Assembly (NCBI GenBank): GCA_963971305.1
Contig: OZ020317.1
Coordinates: forward strand, 14,898,001-14,962,000
Origin: Arcuatula senhousia
Taxonomy: Eukaryota; Mollusca; Bivalvia; Mytilida; Mytilidae
Reading direction: 5' to 3'
Length of the DNA stretch: 64,000 nt
Each line of letters begins with the position of its first letter. Positions within the stretch are counted from its first letter, which is position 1. A program made the position numbers and the translations under genes. Under the pieces are notes generated by a model. That model had not been told where the DNA came from. It saw only the letters and a list, made by a program, of their open reading frames with translations, and did no database searches. Shown here piece after piece: positions 24,970 through 35,420 of this stretch.

Positions 24970-25505
24970 GAATAAGTAACCAGTAACTTATTTCCTATTA
25001 AGTTTTCTGAGAATAAGGAATAAGTAGACAGTTACTAATTCCCTATTTAGTGTTCTGGAAAAAAGGAATGGCGAGATGGAATAATTTTTTTTAAATAATG
25101 GTGTTTCGAAAATCAAGTTGAAAAAAAAATGAATTACTAACCTGTTACTTATTCCCTATTTAGTGGTTTTTTTTAAATAAGTAATAAATAACCAGTTTCG
25201 TATTCCTTATTGAAATAAGGAATAAGGAATATGTAATAAGTAACCAATTACTTATTCCCTATTTAGTGCTTTTTAGAATAAGGAATAGGTAACCAGTTAC
25301 TTATTCCTTATTTAAATAAGGAATAAGGAATTATTTAAATAAGGAACAAGGAATAGGGAATAAGTAACCAGTTACTTATTCCCTATTTAGTGCTTTTTAG
25401 AATAAGGAATAAGTAACCAGTTACTTATTCCTTATTTAGAATAAGTAACCAGTTACTTATTCCTTATTCAAATAAGGAATAAGGAATAGGGAATAAGTAA
25501 CCAAC
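24970..25505. repeat. Palindromic tandem repeat (AATAAGTAACCAGTTACTTATT units)
   Basis: GGAATAAGTAAC, CA and GTTACTTATTCC form a 12-bp perfect stem with a 2-base loop, and this motif recurs about six times with spacers such as CTATTTAGTGCTTTTTAGAA. The best unit (25,352-25,387) is a 36-base perfect hairpin with 17-bp arms. The DNA is expected to extrude hairpins or cruciforms. No gene is present. Confidence 0.85.
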
Positions 25506-26025
25506 TTGACGCTTCTTAAATCCTCATTGTTCATAGCAATGGATGCGCCCATATGGTCTTGTGTATTGGAATAAAATTACGAATATCTTTCTTAATATAT
25601 CGTTTTCAATGCCCATACTCGGCATGATGCCTACTCTCATTATAATAAATCAAATAAACTAATAACTCAAAAATCGCGAACTTACACTTTAAAAGGGGCC
25701 CGAGGTCGCAAGGTCGCTTTTAAAAGGCATATTTTGGCGGAGGTCGCAGGTCGTTTTTTGCCATAGGTCGATTTAATGCTCATCAGTGAGACAACATTCC
25801 AGTATTAAACAGAAACAGAAACAGAAACAGATTTTACGAATAGTAGGTCGGAAGTCGCCCTTAAAAAGCCCTCAGGTCGCAGGTCGTTTTTAACCCTGCG
25901 GGAGCCACTTAAATGGTTTTTGAGATATTAAGTGTAAAGTTGTACTTTTCAAATTGTTTATTTTGAATGAAATCTCGTTTATTGGCATGGGATATTGTGA
26001 GATTTCACCAATTTGCAAATCTATT
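25506..26025. repeat. AGGTCG-rich repeat block and (ACAGAA)n
   Basis: Between 25,691 and 25,905 AGGTCG occurs repeatedly, twice as AGGTCGCAGGTCG, within two imperfect direct copies (CCCGAGGTCGCAAGGTCG and CCCTCAGGTCGCAGGTCG). A short (ACAGAA)n tract is at 25,810-25,830. The rest shows nothing recognisable. Confidence 0.5.
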
Positions 26026-26027
26026 TA

Positions 26028-28795
26028 AGGTAAAGTATACGTAATTCAGCGCCTCTAGCGGTTGTTACGTACCGTCATAATGTGCTCCATCAAATGGCGC
26101 GACGTTCGACACTTCACTTTCGTTTCCGATTTCATTTAATTCAGCACGTCGTCGTATTCTACTGATATTTTCTGCCGATACATACGTGCGTAGGAAAAAC
26201 TGGTGCGGTAAAATAAGTCAAGCTATAGCGAGAATTAAGCATATTAGCGAATAGTCGTCATTATTTCTAAAAGAAGAAAACTTTTGTGCCATATTCTCTT
26301 CTAGACTATATTCCATATCATCACATGTTACTAGAACGACATGAGCAAGGGTATAATTTGGTATCGCTAGATACTAGTAGTTTTGTGAAGGAATCGACAA
26401 CGGCGACAGAAGCTGTATCGACGAATAAAACAGCCAAGCTAATCATTTATCAAATTTACAAGAATGTTCTATAAACTACAAGAAAAAAATCAAGGAAAAA
26501 GTACTACTGTCTTAAGAAATACAATTTATTTGGTCGTATACGAAGGAAGATCTGGATTAAAAAGTTTTACCACTTTCGAAAAAAACATAAAAAGCAATAC
26601 TGCATCGCTTGCTTTTGCTTTTTTTTAATAAATAAGGCGGCGATTTTGAAAAAAAGAAGTTTGTAGACAGCAGACATGATGACTAAAAAAGTTACTTTTT
26701 CATAAAACTGCATTCTGTTTCACTTCTATTGGGTTCGAACCAATCACGGAAATTTTTACATATAAAAAAATGTTAATTTTCGGGCAAACTTTTGAGGAAA
26801 GTCTTCAACAAATAATGTCAATTGTGCTGGGCTCGCATAAATGAAGGTAATGAAAGACTAACGTACTTGGATGATCTATCTCAAATGTGCAAGAGAAAAG
26901 ACGAAACAAAAACAAAAAGCAAGAAAGACATACCATAAAAAATCAAGATCGCAATGGTCTGGACTTCAAAAGAAATAATATTTGTTAAACCAGGTTACAT
27001 GCTGCCAAACCAACAGATATTTCCAAATGATTTAACCCTAAAACTTTACATAGTGATTAAATACCATTCATGTCCCGTACGGGTTCTGAGAGGCGAATAG
27101 ACCCACAGCAGAGCCCAGCTTTTCGTAAAAGGCGACTAAATGTCTTGGGATTCTGACATCGTTGTTAGTGCTCAGCCCACAGAGCGACCATAGTATGCAC
27201 TCGAAGTGGCTGAATAGGGTGGCCCTCGTCCGCGGGGATTGTCGGGTCTATAATACGGAAACCCCGACCGCTGACCATAGTGGTCCAACGTGTGTGGAGG
27301 GAGTCACGCTTCATGCATGTAAAAGATCCATGATATTCTGAATTTGTTGACAACAAATTAGTGCGCCACATAGGCTAAATTTTAATCCCTCCCCTTCCCA
27401 TATCTCCTGGCATTGTCCTGTTGTCTTCAAAATTAACTGTTTCTTTGTTTCCATCTCATCCTATTTTCTCATCATCATTTCATGTTCATCTCATTTGAAT
27501 AACCTATATAGCGTTGCAAGTGCGTAAAACAACAACTCACTCATTCACTCACTCACAACAACTGGAACTTTGTTGTTATTAATATTCCTTCACGCACTCA
27601 CTTGACGGATATAATTTTTTAAGTAAATCCGTAAACATTCAGATTTTTGCCGACGAGGCCTTCTTTGTTTTGTTCGGTGTTGTAGTATTTTTTAATGCAA
27701 ATGGGGTAAATGCAAGCCAATTTCTACCCGCAGTAAGATGAGTTGACATAAAAATGGTTTTGGTAAATATTTGTTTCGATACGATGATACAAAATACAAA
27801 ACAGCTTTATCCAAATTTGTGACCTTCTTCCTCGCCGGACAAAACACATTTTATCATAGTTAAATGCCATTGCGTGAATCTTGGTAAGTTTTGTTATTCT
27901 TTCGTGAATTCTTCTAGTTGAGGCTTACCAGGTGTGACTTCTGCGAGACAAAGCCCCTTTTTTATTTAACCGTAAAAAAATACTGTTTATCTTAGAAATA
28001 AAAAAAAGAGATAGGGTATGTTCTTAAGACAACCTGAAGGTAAAACTGATTTGGGATTGACGAACGGGCGTACGGACCCGAACACTATATATGCTCCTCT
28101 ACTTTCGAAATAAAGAAAAAAAAACTGACGACGGAAAAAGCTATGTACATACAATTATAAGTCAGCACTCTTTACATTTATTTACTATAATAGTAAAAAC
28201 TAAAAAAGAATACTCATAAAATTTACGGATCGAGCAGTAACAACATAATTGTACTGTATAATTTATTACATACACGTGGCCATCGACATGCTTAGTTGGA
28301 ATAGTTTGTTATGCTTCAAGAATCCTGTCAAAGAGTTGATACCCACACAAACAACACTACTAAAATTTTAAACGTCGCGCTTTTTATTGGTTTTTGACGT
28401 TGCCGATAACGTCAAGAAAAATGCGTCATTTTTATCATTTATCTCCACTTTGGAAGTCTGTAGCGTGAAAACGAACTCCGTAGTCAAGGACTTTCTTTAC
28501 ACCAAAATGCACAGAATTCAATTTTGAATATGTCTGGAGTTTTTAAGAAATATTGATCGGTTGGTAATTTTTTATCGAATGAAAATGTTAAAAAACAGGA
28601 CTTTTCATGTTCATTTTCCTATTATATTCAATGTAATTTTGATACAAAACCATCATATCTTCGAAATGTCATAACTCGAAAACAAGGTCCGTGACCCCAT
28701 TTTTTATTGCATTTCCTTATTCCTCCCATCATAAGCTATATATGGCTAATTTTTAAAGAAAATTGATCGGACAGTCAATTTCGTATACTTTACCT
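26028..28795. mobile_element. TA-flanked non-autonomous DNA element A (2,768 bp)
   Basis: The left end AGGTAAAGTATACG (26,028) is repeated inverted at 28,782-28,795, with partial similarity continuing inward (TAATT / AAATT). TA lies outside both ends (26,026-26,027 and 28,796-28,797). TA duplications suggest a Tc1/mariner-like or similar transposase acting in trans. No transposase frame is visible inside; a SINE-like insert occupies about 27,063-27,556. The long spacing between short inverted repeats leaves some doubt. Confidence 0.6.
27063..27556 (+). mobile_element. SINE-like repeat with (ACTC)n tail
   Basis: The text TCGTAAAAGGCGACTAAATG near 27,122 and the 3' end GCAAGTGCGTAAAACAACAA followed by ACTCACTCATTCACTCACTC resemble, from memory, the head and tail of SINEs common in molluscs. 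The middle (27,165-27,480) does not match that memory and may be diverged or contain foreign sequence. No clear pol III A and B boxes were identified. Confidence 0.45.
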
Positions 28796-28797
28796 TA

Positions 28798-31046
28798 GGG
28801 ACCGGTCATTATTTATCTCCAGGGGGGGGGGGGGCGGCAAATTGTAATTTATAAATGATAAAATATTACTGACCCCCCCATTTTTATATTTGTTAAAATC
28901 ACTGACCCCCCCTCTTAGAAGTGCCATAAATAAATCTGACCCCCCCTCTAGGATGCCTTTGTTGTTTGCCTTGAAATGTATGGTGAAGTTGGCTTTTTTA
29001 GGTGCATTGGTGGAGGCTATTTGAATTGAAACTTTTGTCTGTTTGACAGAGATATGAACATAAACTGTAAATATGATAAATATATTGACCTTTATTACTT
29101 TCCAGTATACATCTTCATGACCTTTATAGGTATTAATCTTTGTTCAATCAAATTTTTTTACATGCATACATAGCATGAAGACAAATAAAATAATGACGCT
29201 TTAACCTCTGATTAACTTTCAAATTCTAAAACAAAATTGGAGTACGGTACATGTATCATAAGAGAATATACAGCTTTATATTGAATAAAAGAAAATGCAT
29301 TTCTAACATGCACCAATGATATATAATTTGGAGTAAATTTTCATAAAATAGTTAACAAATTGAGATTTTTCAAACAGAATTGGAGTACATGTATCACAAA
29401 AGAATATACAACTTTATATCAATATATTGTATAAAAAAATGCATTTATAATATGCATCACTGATATATAGTTTTGAGTAAATTTTCAAGGATAAAAATTG
29501 AAACATTAGTGAATCAAACTATTTATAGGCCATACAAAATTGGTTCTGACAGACATTAGACTTTTTTAACAGGGCAAATTGGGTAGGGGTTTTTATCCCA
29601 AGCCAGGGATGGCTCATATGTGGTAAGGGATATTCTTTAGAATTATTTTTAACAATAATATTAAAGGAAGACTTCAAACAAACTAGGATCTAAAGGATGA
29701 AGACACCAAAAGGAAATTTCACGAAGAATATGATTGAATATTCAAGTTCTTTACTATGATATTATAAAAGACTTTTTCTTTAAAACTAATTTTAAAGTCT
29801 TTACATTTAAAGTTTCCTTAGTGGTATAAATCTTATTAAATCAATGTACATGTATGTAGTATACACTGTAAGTAAAGTTTTTAGCATACAAAATTGCAAT
29901 TTTATTTTAACAAGTTCAGTATGTCAAAGTGCAATTTTTTCATAAGATAGTTATAAACTCTTTTTTAAATAGGGCTATGGAATATCTGTGAACCAAAACA
30001 TATGATTTTTAATGGCCTATAAAGGTACATTTGGTAAACAAATCAACAGGACATATATGAAATTTGCTGGAATTGAATCAAAATTAAAGTAATTTTAATC
30101 TTGTTGCTCGTCTTCCACTTCTAGTTGTAAAGTGAACAATATTTTCATCATCTGATTCATCAACACCAATTTCAGCCAATACAAAGTTTTCTTCCTCATT
30201 ACCTTGTTGAAGACCTAGTGAACCTTTATAAATACTTCACATGTAAAATGGAGGTTATTTGTAGTAAACTTTTACATTTTTTTTTTCATTATTTTAATAG
30301 TCACTGTCATATATTTTATTTCAATATTCAGTATTATTATTGTCTAGTCAGTTGTTGTCCAATTTAAAATTTTATTTCATGTTAATTTACATTATATTTT
30401 TACTCAAGGTTACAGTTACATGTCATTCTAATAATAAAGATATTTAAATGCAACTCGTCATATTGTCATACAGTATAAATAATCATGATAGTATTGGATT
30501 GAGAAATCATTTTATCTGTATTGGTCATGTATTTGTTTCTAAACCACCACAAGTTTTCAGAATAAATAAATTCTACTTCTATACTTTAAAAAAAAAGGTC
30601 AAAGACCGTAATACACAAATTTCGTTGAACAGGAAGTATATCTCAGACAGACCTGAAAAGGAATCTTATTAAAAGTACCATATTTAAACCACTCACTGGA
30701 ATCTGCATTCAAAATTTCAAAAGATTTTCATTAATAGTTCCTGAGAAATTGTTTATTGAAAATCACACCCACCCCACTCCACCCATCTCACTATATAACC
30801 AGATTTCATTTCTGTGAAATTCAGAACATTAATAATATTTTTGTTATGTATCTGCCGAGCGAAGCGAGGCTAGATAATTTTTTTTTAGTTGAAAATATTA
30901 TATTAAAAAATCATGACCCCCCCTGGTTGAATTACTAAAAAAAATAGTGACCCACCCTCTAATAGTCAGCTAAATTTTGATGACCCCCCCCCCCCCCTAC
31001 TTTTTTGCCAGCCCCCCCCCCCTGGAGATAAATAATGACCGGTCCC
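28798..31046. mobile_element. TA-flanked DNA element B with long G-rich terminal inverted repeats (2,249 bp)
   Basis: The left end GGGACCGGTCATTATTTATC continues with TCCA and 13 G's; the right end is its reverse complement with 11 C's, giving terminal repeats over 30 bp. TA stands outside both ends (28,796-28,797 and 31,047-31,048). Several TGACCCCCC motifs lie inside each end (28,869-28,948 and 30,914-31,000). A short exon-like coding segment on the minus strand at 30,084-30,233 may be a remnant of an encoded protein. The left TA is also the right TA of element A. Confidence 0.8.
30084..30233 (-). pseudogene. Exon-like acidic coding segment inside element B, no recognised family
   Basis: A 49-codon minus-strand segment with no ATG ends in a stop at 30,084-30,086. 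It contains NEEENFVLAEIGVDESDDEN followed by the basic stretch TRSGRRATRL. The strong acidic-then-basic pattern, in DNA that is otherwise full of stops, looks like the last exon or C-terminus of a protein, perhaps once encoded by the element. The upstream limit is a stop codon in TGTGAAG, where an AG could act as an acceptor, but the pyrimidine tract is poor. I do not recognise the protein and assign no function. Confidence 0.4.
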
Positions 31047-31048
31047 TA

Positions 31049-31680
31049 AAATGTTTCTTGGGTCGGTTGATAATTATATTTACATCAAGCATTGTCAGGG
31101 AAATATCTTCTACTGATAAACACAAATCTAAGGTATAAAAAAGATTGCATAATTCGTTTTCGGCAGGGCAAGGGGTCTTCTTTATAAAAGGAATAGGTCT
31201 GGCCCCAATCGCAATAAGTGATTATATATCTACTATTTTCATTTTTTATTAATTATAACAATTATAAAAAATGATTTTAGAACAAAAAAAAACCAAAAAA
31301 AAACCCCAAAACTTTAACATGATCTTGTTAATGTTTTTTTTTATTTACAAAATCGCGTAAATTTAGATGTGTAGCGTTAAAATTATACAGTTACTTGGAT
31401 AAATCCATGTTCGATTCGTTCCCACTATGACCGTAATGGGTCTGGATTTTATTCCGTTCCGGAAGTAACGTAACAGGATTATATTTGAATTTTCGCCTCA
31501 AAGTAACGTAAATGGACGTAACAGGAGCTTGTACAAAAAAAAAATATTGGAACTGGGAAGGGGGTGCATTTGTAACTTAAAAAAAAAATACTTCTATCTT
31601 TGCAGTGAACTGAAATCATCTGAACTTTGTTTTTAAAAGTCAAAACTTATTTGTCTGTGGCCATTTCTTGTTGGAACATC
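31049..31680. other. Gene-free AT-rich stretch
   Basis: Nothing recognisable is seen; the sequence is AT-rich with several A-runs (31,289-31,310 and 31,540-31,550). Confidence 0.4.
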
Positions 31681-31923
31681 ATGCCGTCTACTATAAAAAC
31701 TAAAATTAAACCAACAAACAAAAGTTCTCCTTTCTAGCCTTGTGGAACATGCAGAACAAACTGACATCTTTGCAGCATCGGATGTGATTCCAGTGGTACA
31801 TGGTTCCACCCGCAGTGTGAAAAGCTTATATTGGACGAATTTGATGTTTTTGTGACGAACAAAACTCTGCAATACACATGCAATGGATGCTTCGGCGACG
31901 AGAATCGTGGTGCATATTCGTGA
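31681..31923 (+). pseudogene. PHD-type zinc finger remnant with in-frame stops
   Basis: In the frame that begins ATG CCG at 31,681, the translation gives PCGTCRTN, a stop, HLCSIGCDSSGTWFHPQC, a linker, and QYTCNGC. The spacing C-x2-C ... C-x3-C ... W-x-H-x2-C ... C-x2-C is the PHD-finger signature, a zinc-binding fold that usually reads histone tails and is also found in some LINE ORF1 proteins. Stops lie at 31,735-31,737 (TAG, just before the finger) and at 31,762-31,764 (TGA, inside it), so it is not functional as it stands. Its origin, host gene copy or transposon ORF1, cannot be decided here. A longer minus-strand frame overlaps it but shows no recognisable motif. Confidence 0.6.
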
Positions 31924-32000
31924 CACACCAGCTTTGAAAAGACTGACGGGGGTTAAACATTCTCCAAGAGTTAACAAAAATCAAATAAATTAATTACATT

Positions 32001-32095
32001 CAACCGTGGAGCAACATAACCCTGTGTCAGCGATTTCTGTGTCAAACGAGACGCTCTGACAAGGAAATCGATGAAATTCCCACAAGCAAATAAGT
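32001..32095 (-). pseudogene. Fragment of a reverse transcriptase C-terminus (second copy at 58.8 kb)
   Basis: On the minus strand this reads FIDFLVRASRLTQKSLTQGY. The same protein pattern, and clearly similar DNA (GCAACATAACC...TGTGTCA), is found at 58,866-58,960. There it continues a longer RT-family segment. The fragment is short and isolated. Confidence 0.55.
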
Positions 32096-32147
32096 ACCGG
32101 TCCTATTAATAACTATGAAACGCAATAGCTGCCTTATGGTGATGTGT

Positions 32148-32351
32148 TTCATTATGTGATGATACTTCTTCATTATGTGATGATACTTTGTCATTATGTG
32201 ATGGTACTTTGTCATTATGTGATGGTACTTTGTCATTAGGTGATGGTACTTTGTCAATATGTGATGGTACTTTGTCATTATGTGATGATACTTCTTCATT
32301 ATGTGGTGATACTTTGTCATTATGTGATGATACTTCGACATTATGTGATGT
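32148..32351. repeat. 21-bp minisatellite, about 10 units
   Basis: Units of ATTATGTGATGGTACTTTGTC and close variants (GATGATACTTCTTC) repeat about ten times. Because the period is a multiple of three, frames stay open on both strands and produce artificial heptad proteins such as MTKYHHI. It is not regarded as coding. Confidence 0.9.
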
Positions 32352-32869
32352 TTTTCTGTGTATCCCCCCCCTGCAAAAAAATAGTTTCCAAATGGTCGGT
32401 TTCTCGAATTTCAAATCCATAACCAATACATAATTTATTATATATTAAAACTTTGAAACAACATTTTTCTACTTTAGTGGTTAATTACTTTGTGTTTTAA
32501 CTAGTGTTGATAGACGCGACCTCTAGTGATAGGTTGTATTTTTTCGGTTATGTTTGAATGAAAGACGCTAAAACCCGAACAGTTTAAAACATATATAGAT
32601 CTAAATTAGTTTAAACATATTTTATTTGCTAATACCATGTACATGAATACATAAAATTAACAAAAAGGATAAGACACAAGTTATACCAACTTACGTGGTC
32701 TTCTCCAAATTAATGAGTATAACACAAATTACATAGACATGCGACATAAATAATTATAATTCATTTTTAACTAACAGTCAAAATAATTAGTGAATAAATA
32801 AATTTTAAAATGGGAATGTTTTGTTATGTTATGAGCCACTCAAAACCTCGTCTGCTCGCCTTCTTTAAT
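32352..32869. other. Probable 3' UTR and 3' flank of the minus-strand LINE-3
   Basis: Between the stop of LINE-3 ORF2 (32,870) and the minisatellite the DNA is AT-rich with no frame. A repeated TTTAAACATAT around 32,583-32,625 may mark the 3' edge of the element, but the exact end was not resolved. Confidence 0.4.
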
Positions 32870-33858
32870 TTAAACAATTTGAAATCTTTCCGATTTTTTT
32901 ATATAATCAAAGACGTGCTTGAAGACTGTGTTATTTGTCTCCTCAGAAAGCAGTTCACTTCCGGAAGTTAATAAGAGTATGTTGATATCAATGTTCAAGG
33001 GGTTTAATTTTTGAAGGAGGATGTTTCTTGCATCTAGATATAAAGGACAACCAAAGAAAAAGTGTATCCTGTCTTCTTTTTCGAAACCACATCGACATTT
33101 AGAGTTTGCGACCAAGTTTGCTTTAAAGAGATCATAATTTAAAGATGAAGCAGAACATCTTAGTTGGGTTATCAATATGTTGAGCTTGCGAGGACCATAA
33201 TAGTAATGTCTCGGTACTTTGTCTTTAACGCTTGTTCTTTTCAACTCATTTTTAAATTTAGCCAATGAGTCTAAACTTCTAACAGAATGATCTAACTGGT
33301 TCCACTGGCGGATTGTAGAAGGAAAGAATGATTCGTATGAAGTTTGTAGCCTACAGAATGGTAATATCAAGTCGTTCCCGTTTCGAAGTGGATACGCGCT
33401 CATGCTTTGAATAGTGCAAGGCTTTATATCTAGTAGGTACTTAGGAGCATTATCATGCATGATATTATGCATTAGACAGAGTTTTTTCCTTTTGCGACGG
33501 TCTTGTAATTTTTCCCATTGTAATTCTTTATAAATGGTTTCCAATTTTGTATAAATTGGAAGTCCACTAACGATTCTGGCTGCTTCAAGCTGAAGACCTT
33601 CTAATCTCTGACAATTTACAACACCACAGTTATCCCAGACCTCTGAGGCATACTCAAATAGTGGTCTAATAAACGTTAGATAGAGTGTTTCAAGATTCTT
33701 TCTACTCAGTGTGAATTTAAGCTTTCTTAAAACGTTGATATGTTTCGAAATACTCTTTATCATGTTATCAATGTGAGTATTCCACTTAGCATCACTAGAA
33801 AAGGTTACTCCTAGATGCTTATGGGTAGTACTTATAGGAATATCAGTTCCATTAAGTA

Positions 33859-35420
33859 ACAAGAGGCTCCCAAGAGCCTGAATCGCTCACCTGAACTACA
33901 CAGATACATATATTTGTAGATATTATTGTGATTAACCATATGCGATTTAGATTTATGAAATATCTTGGTTAGTTTTCAAGATATTGGGCTTAATAAGTGC
34001 AAATTTGGCAAAAATTAGGAAAAAGAACAATAACTCCCACATCAGCAGTCAGATCTTTTCCGAAATTTCAGGACAGGTAGATCTTAATATGCTGATCACT
34101 TTTGATTCTTGCACAATTTTAATATCTGAAACCAATTTTGAGTTACTAGCAAAAAAATGAAATTTGTCCCTATGTTCTTTTTTTAGCCATGGTGGCCATG
34201 TTTTATTACGAATCAAAAATCAGAACGATAGAGTTGTAGCATATAAGCTATAAAACAGTGTGCCATGTTAAGATGCAGTTGGTCTTACCGTTTCAGACAA
34301 GTTGGGGGAAAAATAATGAACAATGGTAAATATTGACGCTTTAAGGGCCATAACTCCTAAAAGAAATTGTTCTACAGCTTTGACCTAATTACATGAATTG
34401 TAAATCTTGATGTGCTTAATCATATGCAATTTGAATTTTTGAAATATCTTGTATAGTTTTCAAGATATAGGGCTAAATAAGTGCAAAATTTTGAAAAAAT
34501 CCAGAAAAAGGGCAATAACTCCTATGTCGTTTGTTGGATCTTCTTGAAAATTTCAGAGCAGGTAGATCTTGAGATGCTAATCACTTTTGTCTCCCATCAG
34601 AATTTCGATATCTGTTACCGTTTTTGAGTTATTTGCAAAAACCTGTAATTTGACCCCTATGTTCTATTTTAAGCCATGGAGGCCATATTTTTTGACGAAT
34701 CAAAAATCTGAACAATAGAAATGTAGCATTAATGCTATTAAACAACTGTGCCAAGTTTGATTGAAGTTGGATGTATGGTGTCAGACAAGTTAATCTTTGA
34801 AATTCAGGGTAAAAGTAATGAAAAATGGTAAATTTTGATGCTTTAAGGGCCATAACTCCTAAAAGAAATGGTTCTACAGCTTTGACCTTATTACATGAAA
34901 TGTAGATCTTGATGTGCTTATTCATATGCAATTTGAATTTTTAAAATATCTTGTATAGTTTTCAAGATATAGGGCTAAATAAGTGCAAAATTTTGAAAAA
35001 ATCCAGAAAAAGGGCAATAACTCCTACATCGGTTGTTGGATCTTCTTGAAAATTTCTGGGCAGGTAGATCTTGAGGTGCTGATCACTTTTACCCTATGCC
35101 AGAATTTTGATATATGTAACCGTTTTCAAGTTATTTGCAAAAAACTGCAATTTACCCCTATGTTCTATTTTTAGCCATGGCGGCCATGTTTTTCAACGAA
35201 TCAAAAATCCCCACACTAGTTTTATACTACCTATGCTAATTAACAACTGTGCCAAATTTAAAAGCCATTGGACTTATGGTGTTAGAGGAGTTAACGTTTG
35301 AAAAATGTTAACGACGACGGACGACGACGGACGACGGACGACGACGGACGACGACGGACGACGACGGACGCCAAGTGATGGCAATAGCTCACATGGACCT
35401 TCGGTCCAGGTGAGCTAAAA
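33859..35420 (+). mobile_element. HINE-like non-autonomous element, subfamily A, copy 2 (1,562 bp)
   Basis: It begins ACAAGAGGCTCCCAAGAGCC, where GGCTC/GAGCC forms a small stem, followed by CGCTCACCTG. It ends with a (GACGGAC)n-type tract at 35,310-35,372, AAGTGATGGCAATAGCTC, a strong hairpin with 14-bp arms (AGCTCACATGGACC against GGTCCAGGTGAGCT), and AAAA. The body holds repeats of about 500 bp (GGGCCATAACTCCTAAAAG at 34,346 and 34,846). It is inserted between two A's of LINE-3 with no duplication. There is no coding capacity. It must depend on enzymes supplied in trans. Confidence 0.85.

Noticed and set aside
31633..31977. 114-codon minus-strand frame
   Set aside because: It lies opposite the PHD-finger remnant and shows no motif; the plus-strand reading explains the open frame better.
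32042..32433. Histidine/tyrosine-rich heptad proteins (MTKYHHI, VSSHNDK) on both strands
   Set aside because: The 21-bp minisatellite has a period divisible by three, so several frames remain open automatically. There is no gene context.
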